Of a stretch of 64,000 bases of DNA, positions 9,486 to 18,357 are shown piece after piece (position 1 is the first letter of the stretch; each line of letters opens with the position of its first letter). Origin of the DNA: Nocardia sputorum. GTDB lineage: Bacteria > Actinomycetota > Actinomycetes > Mycobacteriales > Mycobacteriaceae. The position numbers and the translations under genes are program-made. The notes below the pieces were generated by a model. It was not told the origin of the DNA and did not search any database. It worked only from the letters and a program-made list of their open reading frames with translations. The stretch is taken from positions 1,240,001 to 1,304,000 of the forward strand of contig NZ_AP026978.1 of assembly GCF_027924405.1 (NCBI RefSeq), given 5' to 3'.

Positions 9486-9578
9486 ACGAGCTGTCCATCC
9501 AAGCCTTCGATGCGTAGACTCCCTTAACGGAAGCAGCACGTCAGGACGGCTTTTACGAATTCGAGGTACTTGTCCACC

Positions 9579-10196
9579 ATGCGGACGAACGCGAACACGA
9601 ACCTGCGGGACGAGCAGAAGCAGCAGACCAGGGCCCGGCTGACGGAGGCCGCCAAGGAGCTGTTCGCCGCCCGCGGCTACGCGGCCGTGCGCGTGGACGA
9701 CATCGCCGCCGCGGTCGGTTGCAGCCGGGCCACGTTCTACCTGCACTTCGCGGGGAAGCAGGAGATCTTGCGCGCGATCGCCGAACAGGGCACCGTGCCC
9801 ACCGCGCTGCACTTCTATCAGGACCTCGACCGGGTGCTGGAGACCGGTTCGCGCGCCGAGTTCGCGGGCTGGGTGGCCCGAGCGATCGAGTGGTTTCACG
9901 AGTACAAGGACCTGCTGCCCGCCTGGGACGAGGCGACCGCACTGGAACCGGAGTTCCGCGAGATCGCGCGCACAGGCATCCTCGCCTTGCCCAACGCGAT
10001 GACCGCCTACCTCGCCGGGTGGCCCGCCGACCGGCGCGACGAGGCGCGGCTGCGCGTGGAATTGCTTGTCGCTCAACTGGAAAGGTTCTTCACCCGCTGG
10101 GCTATGCAGGGCACCATCGACGTCTCGGTGGACCAAGCCGTCGAGGTGCTCACCGACATCTGGTTTCCCGCTCTGCGCGCGCCGACGACGAGCTGA
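9579..10196 (+). CDS. TetR-family transcriptional regulator
   Basis: 205 residues from ATG at 9579; a TTG nine bases earlier is too close to the GAGGT site to be the start. The N-terminal helix-turn-helix is clear: RARLTEAAKELFAARGYAAV, then VDDIAAAVGCSRATFYLHF, then KQEIL. The ligand domain follows and is not assignable to a known effector. It is divergent from the six-gene operon and most likely represses it and itself through the palindrome at 9457-9485. The inducer is probably a pathway substrate or an acyl-CoA; that is inference. Confidence 0.92.
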   Translation: MRTNANTNLRDEQKQQTRARLTEAAKELFAARGYAAVRVDDIAAAVGCSRATFYLHFAGKQEILRAIAEQGTVPTALHFYQDLDRVLETGSRAEFAGWVARAIEWFHEYKDLLPAWDEATALEPEFREIARTGILALPNAMTAYLAGWPADRRDEARLRVELLVAQLERFFTRWAMQGTIDVSVDQAVEVLTDIWFPALRAPTTS

Positions 10197-10516
10197 TCGC
10201 GCCTGGTCGCCCGCTCGGCATCGCTGCGCCTATCCGGCGTGAACCGGTGGCGGCGTGGGAATCGGAGCGGCCGTGCGCCGTCGAAAGGCGATCGCGCCTC
10301 AGGTGTTCCGGCGATCATCCTGATCGCGAGCACACCGGCGGCCGACGCGGTGCCGACGCTCGTGCCGACGCGGGGACTTCGGGGCTGTTGCCAGATATTC
10401 GCTGAATGCGCGAACCGAGGTGTCCGCAGGCCGGATTCGACGGTGGCCCGCAAATCTGTCGGCGTCGTGGGGCATCATCTGTGCACGCAGCCAACCACGA
10501 ATCGCTCGGAGTCACC
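10197..10516. other. Gene-free stretch
   Basis: 320 bases between the TetR stop and the next gene. I see no convincing coding region, RNA or terminator hairpin. Short frames on both strands lack ribosome sites and protein-like composition. Confidence 0.5.
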
Positions 10517-11266
10517 ATGCCGTCCCCACGAACCAAGCCGCAACCTTTGTCGGACAGCGAGATTCAGCAGATCGCCACGGACATAGCCGGTGGCCGTCCG
10601 CCCATGGTGTGGTTCACCGCCGCCGCGGTCGGCGTTCCGGAGGGGCGCTCGGGCAAGGTGATCGCGCTCGGCGATCCGGCCGACGGTGACTTCCTGCAGG
10701 TCCGGCCGACCGGATCGAAGGATGTACTGTCCTTCTCTCCCATCGAGGTGACCTTGACCAAGCCGCCGCGAGGGGCGGCGGGCGCTACCGCCCAGCCGAA
10801 GTCGACCAGGAAGGAATCTTCTGTGACCCAGTCGTCGACCACGACGAACACCACCGCGCGACCCGAACCGGCGAGCGCACCCGAGCCTCCGGCCGCCCCG
10901 AAGCCGGCCGAGGCGTCCGGGGAAGCGGGCCGCGCGGGCAAGCACGCCCCGGCGGCGCCCGCGCCCAAGCCCGCCAAGACCGCCGCCGCCCGCAAGGCCA
11001 AGGCGCCCGAGGTCACCGTGACGCTCACCGGCACCGCCGACGGCGAGTGGACGATCGACGTGGTCAGCGGAAAGAAGCGCACCCTGCGCGGTATCCCGGT
11101 GGCCGGCTCCGCCGTGGCGCAGGCGGCGAAGATCCTGCATCCCGAGGTCGCCGAGGTGGTCTCCGGGGTCTTGGAGGCGTTGCGCGGGGTGCAGGAGGCC
11201 AAGGTGCAGCAGTTACAGGCCGAGCTCGAGGAGGCCAGGCGCCTGCTCGATGAGCTGAGCGACTGA
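10517..11266 (+). CDS. Actinobacterial protein with Ala/Pro linker, unknown function (DUF6319-like)
   Basis: 249 residues from ATG at 10517. Residues 1-90 form a compact domain (GRPPMVWFTAAAVGVPEGRSGKVI style) that looks like a small beta domain. Residues 95-165 are a low-complexity Pro/Ala/Lys/Thr linker. Residues 170-249 form a second domain (VTVTLTGTADGEWTIDVVSG) ending in a coiled coil (LQAELEEARRLLDELSD). It resembles proteins that I believe are grouped as DUF6319, but I am not certain of the number. The Lys-rich linker and coiled coil suggest nucleic-acid or protein binding. Its stop is one base from the stop of the convergent GGDEF gene. Confidence 0.7.
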   Translation: MPSPRTKPQPLSDSEIQQIATDIAGGRPPMVWFTAAAVGVPEGRSGKVIALGDPADGDFLQVRPTGSKDVLSFSPIEVTLTKPPRGAAGATAQPKSTRKESSVTQSSTTTNTTARPEPASAPEPPAAPKPAEASGEAGRAGKHAPAAPAPKPAKTAAARKAKAPEVTVTLTGTADGEWTIDVVSGKKRTLRGIPVAGSAVAQAAKILHPEVAEVVSGVLEALRGVQEAKVQQLQAELEEARRLLDELSD

Positions 11267-11267
11267 G

Positions 11268-12800
11268 TCACACCGCCGGACTGGCGGATCGGGCGGCGGC
11301 GCGCCAGATCCGGCGTTCGGTGTCGGGCGGCGCGCGCCGCACGTCGTCGTGGAACGCGTAGCCGAGCGAGTGCTGCTTCGCGTGGTACATGGCCGCGTCC
11401 GCGTCGCGCAGCAGGCGGTGCATGTCGGTGTCCGAGCTGCGCGGACCGGCGCATGCCACGCCGACGCTCGCGGTGATCGGGATCTCGCCCGCGCTCAGCC
11501 CGAACGGCCGGACGAACGCGCCGAGCAGCCGTTCGGCCAGCACGGCGGCGTCCGGCCGGGCGAGCGGGGCGAGCACGACGAATTCGTCGCCGCCGTAGCG
11601 GGTCACCACGTCCTCGCGGCGCACCACCCGCCGGATCCGGCTCGCCGCTGTCGCGATCAGCTCGTCGCCGACGGCGTGGCCGTAGCTGTCGTTGACCCGC
11701 TTGAAGCCGTCGAGATCGATGAACAGCAGACAGATCGGCTGCTCGGCCCACTGCTCCCCGCGCTGGCGCAGGGCGCGCAGCAGCGCGGCCCGGTTCAGCA
11801 AACCGGTGAGCATGTCGTGGTCGGCCTGGTACTGCGCGCGCCGCTCGCTGCGCGCGCTGCGCACGATCGCGCGCTCGCTGCGCACCAGCATGCCGATCAG
11901 CAGCAGCGCGAACAGCGACGACACCACCACGCGGTCGAGCGGCCGCAGGCTGGATCCGACCACCGGGACCAGCGAGGCCACGATCAGCGCGATCGCGATG
12001 AGGCTGGCGCGCTGTCTGGAATGGTGCGGGTGGATGCGCCGCGGCGTGCCCAGCGTGGCCATGGTCGGGTGCAGCGCCGCGACGCCCACGGTGGCATAGG
12101 CGGCGAGCAGGGGAGCCAGCAGCACCTCGCGCCCGAGCGCGGTCGCGCCCGCGGTCTCCAAGGTGTAGCCCAGGTCGCCGAGCAGCACCGCGATCAATCC
12201 GGCGTGCAACAGCCACAGTGAAGTCTCCGCGCGCGTGGAGGTGGCCATCGAGTGCGCCACCAAGGTGAGCAGCAGCGCGTCGAGCACCGGGTAGGCCGCC
12301 GCCACCAGCGCGTCCAGTCCGGTCACGGTGGACTGCAGGATCGGTGAGATGAGGAAGGTCCAGGAGGCGAGCAGCGCGCCGAGTCCGATGAGGGCCGAGT
12401 CCAGCATCAGGTCGTAATTGCCGTGCACTTGGCGCGGCCACAGCCAGATCAGCGCGGCGAACCCGACACCGAGATAACCGAGCAGGCTGAACGCGTCGTC
12501 GAGCGGGTGCACCGCGTGGTCGCCGACGTCACGCAGCGTGGTGCCGGTGGCGAACAGCACCGCCGAACCGGACAGCAGATACCACGGCAGCGGATGCGCG
12601 GGCCGGTGCGTACGCATCCCGACGGCGACCATGGCTACGGTCTCGCCGACGATGACCACCATCGTCACGAACGCCACCAGTTGCGAGTCGAGCGCCAGGT
12701 GGACCGCGATCGCGGCCCCGCTTCCCCCCAGAAGCACCGCGTACCAGCCCGTTCCGATACTGCGCCGACAGTTGGTCTGTGGCTGTTCACTGGGTGTCAT
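11268..12800 (-). CDS. Membrane-bound GGDEF protein (diguanylate cyclase)
   Basis: 510 residues. The first 320 residues hold about nine hydrophobic helices (a MASE-like membrane sensor region). The C-terminal GGDEF domain has DHDMLTGLLNRAALL, IDLDGFKRVNDSYGHAVGDE and RYGGDEFVVLAP, so the active site is intact. There is no EAL domain. An I-site RxxD is not obvious in the expected place. It should make cyclic di-GMP at the inner membrane in response to an unknown signal. Its ATG overlaps the stop of the small upstream gene (TGATG), so the two are translationally coupled. Confidence 0.9.
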   Translation of the reverse strand: MTPSEQPQTNCRRSIGTGWYAVLLGGSGAAIAVHLALDSQLVAFVTMVVIVGETVAMVAVGMRTHRPAHPLPWYLLSGSAVLFATGTTLRDVGDHAVHPLDDAFSLLGYLGVGFAALIWLWPRQVHGNYDLMLDSALIGLGALLASWTFLISPILQSTVTGLDALVAAAYPVLDALLLTLVAHSMATSTRAETSLWLLHAGLIAVLLGDLGYTLETAGATALGREVLLAPLLAAYATVGVAALHPTMATLGTPRRIHPHHSRQRASLIAIALIVASLVPVVGSSLRPLDRVVVSSLFALLLIGMLVRSERAIVRSARSERRAQYQADHDMLTGLLNRAALLRALRQRGEQWAEQPICLLFIDLDGFKRVNDSYGHAVGDELIATAASRIRRVVRREDVVTRYGGDEFVVLAPLARPDAAVLAERLLGAFVRPFGLSAGEIPITASVGVACAGPRSSDTDMHRLLRDADAAMYHAKQHSLGYAFHDDVRRAPPDTERRIWRAAARSASPAV

Positions 12801-13006
12801 CAGCCCCCCTTGGTCGCTCCGTCCCCGGTGCACCGGGCCGCGTAACAGATCTGGGAATCCTCCACCGCGACTTCGACGTTCGCCTGTTCGCCGAGCACCG
12901 CCCGGATGCTGTCGGCGAACGCTAACCGAGTGTTGTTGTACGAGCAGATGTCCCAACCGACCGCTGCGCGCTCGGCAACCAATACCTGGACAACTGATTT
13001 GATCAT
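12800..13006 (-). CDS. Small protein coupled to the GGDEF gene, unknown function
   Basis: 68 residues starting MIKSVVQVLVAERAAVGWD and ending TGDGATKGG. It has two Cys (SQICYAARC) and no membrane helix. The stop shares bases with the ATG of the diguanylate cyclase gene (TGATG). The start is uncertain; the frame is open upstream but that part has poor coding character. It could be a short regulator or partner of the cyclase, which rests only on position. Confidence 0.5.
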   Translation of the reverse strand: MIKSVVQVLVAERAAVGWDICSYNNTRLAFADSIRAVLGEQANVEVAVEDSQICYAARCTGDGATKGG

Positions 13007-13328
13007 GGCATGGAATGCCGCTTCTTCGCGGGCAGTTGCGCAACAAGGGTGAAACCCGTCGACGTGCGCCGTGACTTCCGCAGGCGGGGTCGGCCATCCC
13101 GCCCGGAACTCCGCGGCATGCGCTACCTGCCGGGCGACGGCATTCGCCCGCGGCCCGAATGTCTTCGCGCGGGTGGGGGCACGGACGCGGCACGAGATAT
13201 CGCAGGCCGGTCTTCCGCCGCAATCGATGGTGCGTCCACGAACGCCGATCACGCGGCCGAGCGCGCGGACAGAATGCTCGCGCGCGTGTCTCGTACCCTT
13301 GCACCGACCGAGACAGCGAGGAGCGAGT
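13007..13328. other. Gene-free divergent region
   Basis: 322 bases between the small gene (leftward) and galK (rightward). It must carry the promoters of both transcripts. I see no strong hairpin or palindrome. Confidence 0.4.
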
Positions 13329-14453
13329 GTGCGGACATGGGTGGCGCCGGGCCGGGTCAACATCATCGGCGAGCACACCGATTACAACGACGGCTACGTC
13401 CTGCCGATCGCGTTGCCGCTGGTGATGCGATGTACGGCGGCGGCGCGCGCCGACGGGGCGGTGCGAGTCGGCTCGCGGCAGCGGCCCGGCGAGCCGGTGC
13501 TGGTCGCGGTGTCCGACCTCGCCGCGGAGCGGGCCCGGATGCCCGCGTGGGCGCGTTATCCGCTCGGGGTGGTCGCGGAGTTCACCCGGCGCGGGCATCG
13601 GATTCCCGGCGTGGATCTCGACCTCGACGGTGAGGTGCCGATCGGCGCGGGCCTGTCGTCCTCGGCGGCGCTGTCCTGCGCGGTGGCGGTCGCGCTGCGT
13701 GATCTGTTCGCCCCCGGCCTGACCGACCGATCGTTGATCGACGTGGCCCGCACCGCAGAGAACGACTACGTCGGCGCGCCGACCGGCTTACTGGACCAAT
13801 CGGCCGCGCTGCTGTGCACGGCCGGGCACGCGCTGCTGCTGGACGTGCGGGCCTTCGCCGCCGACACCACCGCGCCGCGCGGTACCGGGCACGAGCAGAT
13901 CCCCTTCGACCTCGCCGCCTTCGGACTCGAACTACTCGTGATCGATACCGGCCAGCCGCACGAACTGGTCGACGGCCGCTACGGCGAGCGGCGCGACGAA
14001 TGCGCCGCGGCCGCCGCGGCGCTCGGCGCAGGCACCTTGCGGGATGTGACGACGACCGACACAGGCCGGATCGCCGACGACGTGCTGCGCCGCCGCGCCA
14101 GGCACGTGGTGACGGAGAACGCCAGGGTGCTCGCGGTTGCCGAGAAATTGCGAGAAGGCGCCGATCCACGGGGCATCGGCCCGATCCTGACGGCGGGGCA
14201 CGCGTCGCTGCGGGATGACTTCGAGGTGTCCACCCCGGCCCTGGACACGGCGGTCGACGCCGCGCTGGCCGCGGGGGCGCACGGCGCGCGGATGGTCGGC
14301 GGCGGGTTCGGCGGAAGCGTCGTCGCGCTGGTCGACCAGGACCGCACCGCGACGGTGGTCAAGGCGGTCCGGCGGCGCTTCGCCGCCGCGGGTCTTCCCG
14401 GTCCGCGCACGTTCGTGGTGGTCCCCGCCGCCGGAGCGCATCGGATCGGCTGA
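13329..14453 (+). CDS. galK: Galactokinase
   Basis: 374 residues from GTG at 13329, five bases after an AGGAG site. The galactokinase signature GRVNIIGEHTDYNDGYVLP is at the N-terminus, the GHMP ATP motif is PIGAGLSSSAAL, the catalytic Asp lies in GAPTGLLDQ, and GGGFGGS is the third GHMP motif. It phosphorylates galactose at C1 with ATP, the first step of the Leloir pathway, in the cytoplasm. galT and galE are not in the window. It is followed by a sodium symporter of the SGLT type, which suggests that uptake and phosphorylation are linked. Confidence 0.95.
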   Translation: MRTWVAPGRVNIIGEHTDYNDGYVLPIALPLVMRCTAAARADGAVRVGSRQRPGEPVLVAVSDLAAERARMPAWARYPLGVVAEFTRRGHRIPGVDLDLDGEVPIGAGLSSSAALSCAVAVALRDLFAPGLTDRSLIDVARTAENDYVGAPTGLLDQSAALLCTAGHALLLDVRAFAADTTAPRGTGHEQIPFDLAAFGLELLVIDTGQPHELVDGRYGERRDECAAAAAALGAGTLRDVTTTDTGRIADDVLRRRARHVVTENARVLAVAEKLREGADPRGIGPILTAGHASLRDDFEVSTPALDTAVDAALAAGAHGARMVGGGFGGSVVALVDQDRTATVVKAVRRRFAAAGLPGPRTFVVVPAAGAHRIG

Positions 14454-14511
14454 GTGCCCGGCCGGATTTGTGCGCGAATGTGCCCCGCCGGTAGGGCATG
14501 ATCGCGCAGAG

Positions 14512-14529
14512 TGGTGTCTGCCGACACCA
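14512..14529. promoter_or_regulatory. Perfect 7-4-7 dyad before the symporter gene
   Basis: TGGTGTC (14512-14518), spacer TGCC, GACACCA (14523-14529). It lies in the 189-base gap between galK and the symporter, 114 bases before the GTG. This is the size and shape of a LacI- or GntR-type operator; no regulator gene is nearby. Confidence 0.55.
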
Positions 14530-14642
14530 TTCGGCGGGCGACGAAGAGGTCGCGCGCGCCGGGCAGGCCCAGCACGACGCACGCTGTCGCACGACGAGCG
14601 ATCCCGCTCGCCGCCCCGGTTGTACCCGCCAGGAGGAACGCT

Positions 14643-16403
14643 GTGCCGCTCGCCGATCCGTCCGTTCTCGCCGCCGTGCCCGGACTGCACCCGGCCGCCC
14701 CGCCGCCGCAGCTGGTAGCCGCCGAGACCCTCCGGCTGGACGCTCAGCCCGTCGATTACGCGCTGGTCGCGCTGTATTTCGTGTTCGTGCTCGGCATCGG
14801 CCTGCTGGCCAGGCAGCGGGTGTCCTCCAGCATCGACTTCTTCCTGTCGGGGCGCTCGCTGCCCGCGTGGGTGACCGGTCTGGCGTTCATCTCCGCCAAC
14901 CTCGGCGCGGTGGAGATCATGGGCATGTCCGCCAACGGCGCGGAGTACGGGTTCCCGACCTTCCACTACTTCTGGATCGGCGCGGTGCCCGCCATGCTGT
15001 TCCTCGGCGTGGTGATGATGCCGTTCTACTACGGCTCCAAGGTGCGCAGCGTGCCGGAGTTCATGCGCCGCCGCTTCGGCACCGGAGCCCATCTGGTGAA
15101 CGCGCTGAGTTTCGCCATCGCGCAGATCCTCATCGCGGGGGTCAACCTGTACCTGCTCGGCTCGATCGTGAACGTGCTGCTGGGGTGGCCGCTGTGGGTC
15201 TCGGTGATCGTGGCCGCGGTGATCGTGCTGTCCTACATCACCCTCGGCGGTCTGTCGGCCGCGATCTACAACGAGGTGCTCCAGTTCTTCGTCATCGTGG
15301 CCGCGCTGCTGCCGCTCACCCTGGTCGGCTTGCACAAGATCGGCGGCTGGGAGGGGCTGCGCGACCGTGTCTCCGCCTCGCCGGGTGGTGCGCAACAGCT
15401 GGAGTCCTGGCCGGGCAATGCGCTCAGCGGATTCGGCAACGACTTCCTCTCGATCCTCGGCATCGTGTTCGGCCTGGGGTTCGTGCTCTCCTTCGGGTAC
15501 TGGACCACGAACTTCGTCGAGGTACAGCGCGCGATGGCGACGCACTCCATCTCGGCGGCGCGGCGCACCCCGATCATCGGCGCCTACCCGAAGATGTTCA
15601 TCCCGCTGATCGTGGTGATCCCCGGCATGATCAGCGCCGTGCTGGTGCCGCAGATGGCGGAGTACAAGGCGGCGGTGACCGCGAATCCGGACTTCGAGAG
15701 CGACACCACCTACAACCAGGCGCTGCTGTACCTCATGAAGGACGTCCTGCCCAACGGCCTGCTGGGGGTGGGGCTGGCCGGTCTGCTGGCGGCCTTCATG
15801 GCGGGCATGGCGGCCAACATCTCGGCGTTCAACACCGTCTTCAGCTACGACCTGTGGCAGCAGTACGTGCGGCGGGAGCGCCCGGACGGCTACTACCTCG
15901 GCGTGGGCAGGCTGGCCACCGTCGGCGCGACCGTGGCCGCGATCTTCACCGCGTTCATCGCCTCCGGGTTCAGCAACATGATGGACTACCTGCAAACCCT
16001 GTTCAGCTTCTTCAACGCGCCGCTGTTCGCCACGTTCATCCTCGGTATGTTCTGGAAACGGATGACGCCCACCGCGGGCTGGATGGGGCTGGTTTGCGGA
16101 ACCGCTTCGGCCATCTTCGTTTTCATCCTGCACGAGACGAAGGTCTTCGAATTGTCCGGCCAGGGAGCCAGTTTCGTCGCCGCCGGGGTCGCCTTCGTCG
16201 TCGACATCGTCGTCAGCGTCGCCGTCACCCAGGTCACTCGGCCGAAACCGGCGGCGGAACTGGTCGGGCTGGTGTACTCGGAGACGCCGAAGGAAGTGCG
16301 CACCGACCCGGAGGCGGGCACGCTGCCCTGGTACCAGCGCCCGGTCCTGCTGGCGGGCATCGCGTTCGTGCTCGTCATCCTGCTCAACATCGTCGTCGGA
16401 TAA
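14643..16403 (+). CDS. Sodium:solute symporter, SGLT-like (probable Na+/galactose)
   Basis: 586 residues from GTG at 14643, six bases after AGGAGG. About 14 hydrophobic segments are visible. Typical SSS stretches are FFLSGRSLPAWVTGLAFI, GMSANGAEYGFPTFHYFWIG and TLGGLSAAIYNEVLQFF, with an N-terminal extension of about 45 residues before the first helix. The family couples sugar or other solute entry to the sodium gradient in the plasma membrane. vSGLT-type galactose carriers look alike, and the galK gene upstream supports galactose; the substrate remains inferred. Confidence 0.88.
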   Translation: MPLADPSVLAAVPGLHPAAPPPQLVAAETLRLDAQPVDYALVALYFVFVLGIGLLARQRVSSSIDFFLSGRSLPAWVTGLAFISANLGAVEIMGMSANGAEYGFPTFHYFWIGAVPAMLFLGVVMMPFYYGSKVRSVPEFMRRRFGTGAHLVNALSFAIAQILIAGVNLYLLGSIVNVLLGWPLWVSVIVAAVIVLSYITLGGLSAAIYNEVLQFFVIVAALLPLTLVGLHKIGGWEGLRDRVSASPGGAQQLESWPGNALSGFGNDFLSILGIVFGLGFVLSFGYWTTNFVEVQRAMATHSISAARRTPIIGAYPKMFIPLIVVIPGMISAVLVPQMAEYKAAVTANPDFESDTTYNQALLYLMKDVLPNGLLGVGLAGLLAAFMAGMAANISAFNTVFSYDLWQQYVRRERPDGYYLGVGRLATVGATVAAIFTAFIASGFSNMMDYLQTLFSFFNAPLFATFILGMFWKRMTPTAGWMGLVCGTASAIFVFILHETKVFELSGQGASFVAAGVAFVVDIVVSVAVTQVTRPKPAAELVGLVYSETPKEVRTDPEAGTLPWYQRPVLLAGIAFVLVILLNIVVG

Positions 16404-16415
16404 GGAACCGCCGCC

Positions 16416-16670
16416 ATGCTTTTCGATATCCGCACCATCGTCGGCGGCTTGCTCGGCTGCTACGCGATCGTCCTCGTGATCACCGGGTTGGTGCACGACA
16501 CCGCCGCCGAGCAGGCCAAGACCGGCGGGGTGAACGTGAACCTCTGGGCCGGGCTCGGCATGGGCGTGGTCGCGTTTGTCTTCGTGGCATGGGCGCTGTG
16601 GCGTCCGGTCCAGGTGCCGCCGGAGTCGCACCCGGCGGAGCACGCCGATGAGGAGTCCGGCTCCGCCTGA
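16416..16670 (+). CDS. Small two-helix membrane protein, symporter partner
   Basis: 84 residues with two hydrophobic helices (residues 8-27 and 43-62) and an acidic C-terminal tail (AEHADEESGSA). It starts 12 bases after the symporter stop with an AAGGA site, so it is cotranscribed. Several SSS carriers have a small downstream membrane partner; a role in stability or assembly is inferred. It is followed by a strong terminator. Confidence 0.75.
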   Translation: MLFDIRTIVGGLLGCYAIVLVITGLVHDTAAEQAKTGGVNVNLWAGLGMGVVAFVFVAWALWRPVQVPPESHPAEHADEESGSA

Positions 16671-16675
16671 CACGT

Positions 16676-16710
16676 CCGGCGCCCCCTGGGAGATTCCCAG
16701 GGGGCGCCGG
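16676..16710. terminator. Bidirectional hairpin terminator
   Basis: A perfect 16-bp stem (arms 16676-16691 and 16695-16710) with a 3-base loop, between the convergent genes ending at 16670 and 16723. There is no long T run, as is common in high-GC actinobacteria. Confidence 0.85.
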
Positions 16711-16722
16711 TTGTCACACGGG

Positions 16723-17361
16723 TCAGACGCCGGGAGTACCGGTTCCGCCGGGCCAGGTGCCCGTTCCGCCGGTGCCGGTTCCGCCGACACCAGGGGTGCC
16801 GGTCCCGCCGACACCCGGCATGCCGGTTCCGCCTGCGCCAGGCGTGCCGGTCGTGCCTGCGCCCGGAGTGCCGGTCGCGCCGCGCTCCGTGGCGGTGCTA
16901 CCGGCGTCCGGCCGCGGAATGTCACCGCGCCAAGCACCGGTCTCGCGGCCTTGGTGCTCGATGAAGTGCTTGAAGCGCTCCAGGTCACCGTTCACCCGGT
17001 GCTTCAGCACGCCGAGCTTGTCGGCGACGTTCTCCACGAACCCTTCGGGGTCGACGTCCATCTGCGCGGTCACCCTGGTGTGGGTGTCGTCGAGCCGATG
17101 GAACGTGACGACGCCCGCGTGCTTGGGCCCGCTGTCGGACTTCCAGGCGACGCGTTCGTCGGGATGCTGCTCGGTGATGGTCGCGTCGAATTCCCGCGTC
17201 GACGGGCCGACATGGACACGCCAGTGCATATGCCGGTCATCGATCTGCTGTACCGCTTCGACACCCTCCATGAACTGCGGAAACGACTCGAACTGCGTCC
17301 ACTGGTTGTAGGCGGTGCGAACCGGAACCTCGACGTCCACCGTGGCGGCCATTGTGCTCAC
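16723..17361 (-). CDS. SRPBCC/cyclase-like protein with Gly-Thr-Pro repeat tail
   Basis: 212 residues from GTG at 17361, placed six bases from an AAGGGG site; an ATG three codons later has poorer spacing. Residues 1-145 match the polyketide cyclase/SRPBCC fold (VDVEVPVRTAYNQWTQFESF, then FMEGVEAV, then DERVAWKSDSG). This fold binds lipids or polyketides in a deep pocket. Residues 160-212 are a low-complexity run of GTGTPG and GVGGTG units with almost only Gly, Thr, Pro, Ala and Val. The tail is not part of the family. No signal peptide is seen. Confidence 0.85.
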   Translation of the reverse strand: MSTMAATVDVEVPVRTAYNQWTQFESFPQFMEGVEAVQQIDDRHMHWRVHVGPSTREFDATITEQHPDERVAWKSDSGPKHAGVVTFHRLDDTHTRVTAQMDVDPEGFVENVADKLGVLKHRVNGDLERFKHFIEHQGRETGAWRGDIPRPDAGSTATERGATGTPGAGTTGTPGAGGTGMPGVGGTGTPGVGGTGTGGTGTWPGGTGTPGV

Positions 17362-17682
17362 TTGCTACCCCTTTCCTCGCCTGCCCGCACCATTCGCGGG
17401 CCGGCGTCTCTCGGTTGACAAGCGCTCCCTTGTGGGGCGACTCGGGACATTGATCGCTTACCCGGGGCGTTGGGGGGCAAACAGGCGGCGGTCCCGCTAC
17501 CCACGCTCGGCGGCGCCGGCCGATCCGCCGAAATTCGGCCCTCGTGGCTTCGCCCTCGAATGCGAGGACCACCCGAAACGTGCGAGGACATCCGCTGACG
17601 CGTCGCGACATTCTTGCTGCTGCGGCAATCACACTTTCGTCATGGTGACCGCACCTGACCATCGAGTGAAGGAGGGTCCGAA
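17362..17682. other. Gene-free divergent region
   Basis: 321 bases between the SRPBCC gene and the orphan gene at 17683. It must hold both promoters. I see no clear palindrome or small gene. Confidence 0.4.
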
Positions 17683-18357
17683 ATGAAGAAGGTCGGAATT
17701 TTCGAGATGCCCACCCGAAGCGAGATGCGCGATCCCGAGGCGGTGAAGAAGCGCGTAGCGGCCTCCAACGGCGGCCGGGACGACGCCTACGGCGCGTATC
17801 AGCTCGCCTGCCTGATGGCCGCCACCGAGGCGGAAGAGGACGGAAGCGACGACGAGTCCTGCCTCAGCCAGTTCGAAGACGCGCTACCCGGCTGGTTGAG
17901 CCGTCTCGGCTTGAAACTGGACGTCCACGCGTACGGCGTCTGCCACATGTCGGATGTCGACAGCACCGATCGGGGCGACGCGTCGTCGATCTATTGGACC
18001 TTGTCCGGGTTCCGGGACCGTTCCCGAATCTACGAGGCCATCGCCTTTCCGTCCGGCACACCGGCGCCGTCCGGTTCGATGATGGAGCAGTACGACGATT
18101 GGTCGCAGAACGCCGCCGCGGTAGCGGAAGAGGAATCCACCGACTCGGCGCGATTCGCCACGTTCGTCGACTCGATGTCGCGATACCTGAACTCTTCCGG
18201 CAAGAATTTCCCCGGAACCTCATTCGGCTACTTCAACAGCGCAGGCAGCGAAATCTATACGCCGAGCATGGAGGAAACCGGAATGCTCTGGAGCGTGGCC
18301 CCGCTGGGCTCCTTCGACGGCCACATGTACGAATGCGTCACCGCCCTGCCGAAGTGA
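17683..18357 (+). CDS. Orphan protein, unknown function
   Basis: 224 residues from ATG at 17683 with a GAAGGAGGG site. It is acidic, Ser/Asp-rich and without a signal peptide or membrane helix. Notable stretches are YGAYQLACLMAATEAEED, then HAYGVCHMSD, and a C-terminal SFDGHMYECVTALPK. I do not recognise the family. It stands alone, with a divergent gene on the left and a convergent DNA polymerase on the right. Confidence 0.65.
   Translation: MKKVGIFEMPTRSEMRDPEAVKKRVAASNGGRDDAYGAYQLACLMAATEAEEDGSDDESCLSQFEDALPGWLSRLGLKLDVHAYGVCHMSDVDSTDRGDASSIYWTLSGFRDRSRIYEAIAFPSGTPAPSGSMMEQYDDWSQNAAAVAEEESTDSARFATFVDSMSRYLNSSGKNFPGTSFGYFNSAGSEIYTPSMEETGMLWSVAPLGSFDGHMYECVTALPK

Noticed and set aside
13932..16988. 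A 1018-codon open frame on the minus strand
   Set aside because: It lies antisense to galK and the symporter, is extremely rich in His/Arg/Gln/Asp, and has no ribosome site or family likeness. It is a shadow of high-GC codon use.
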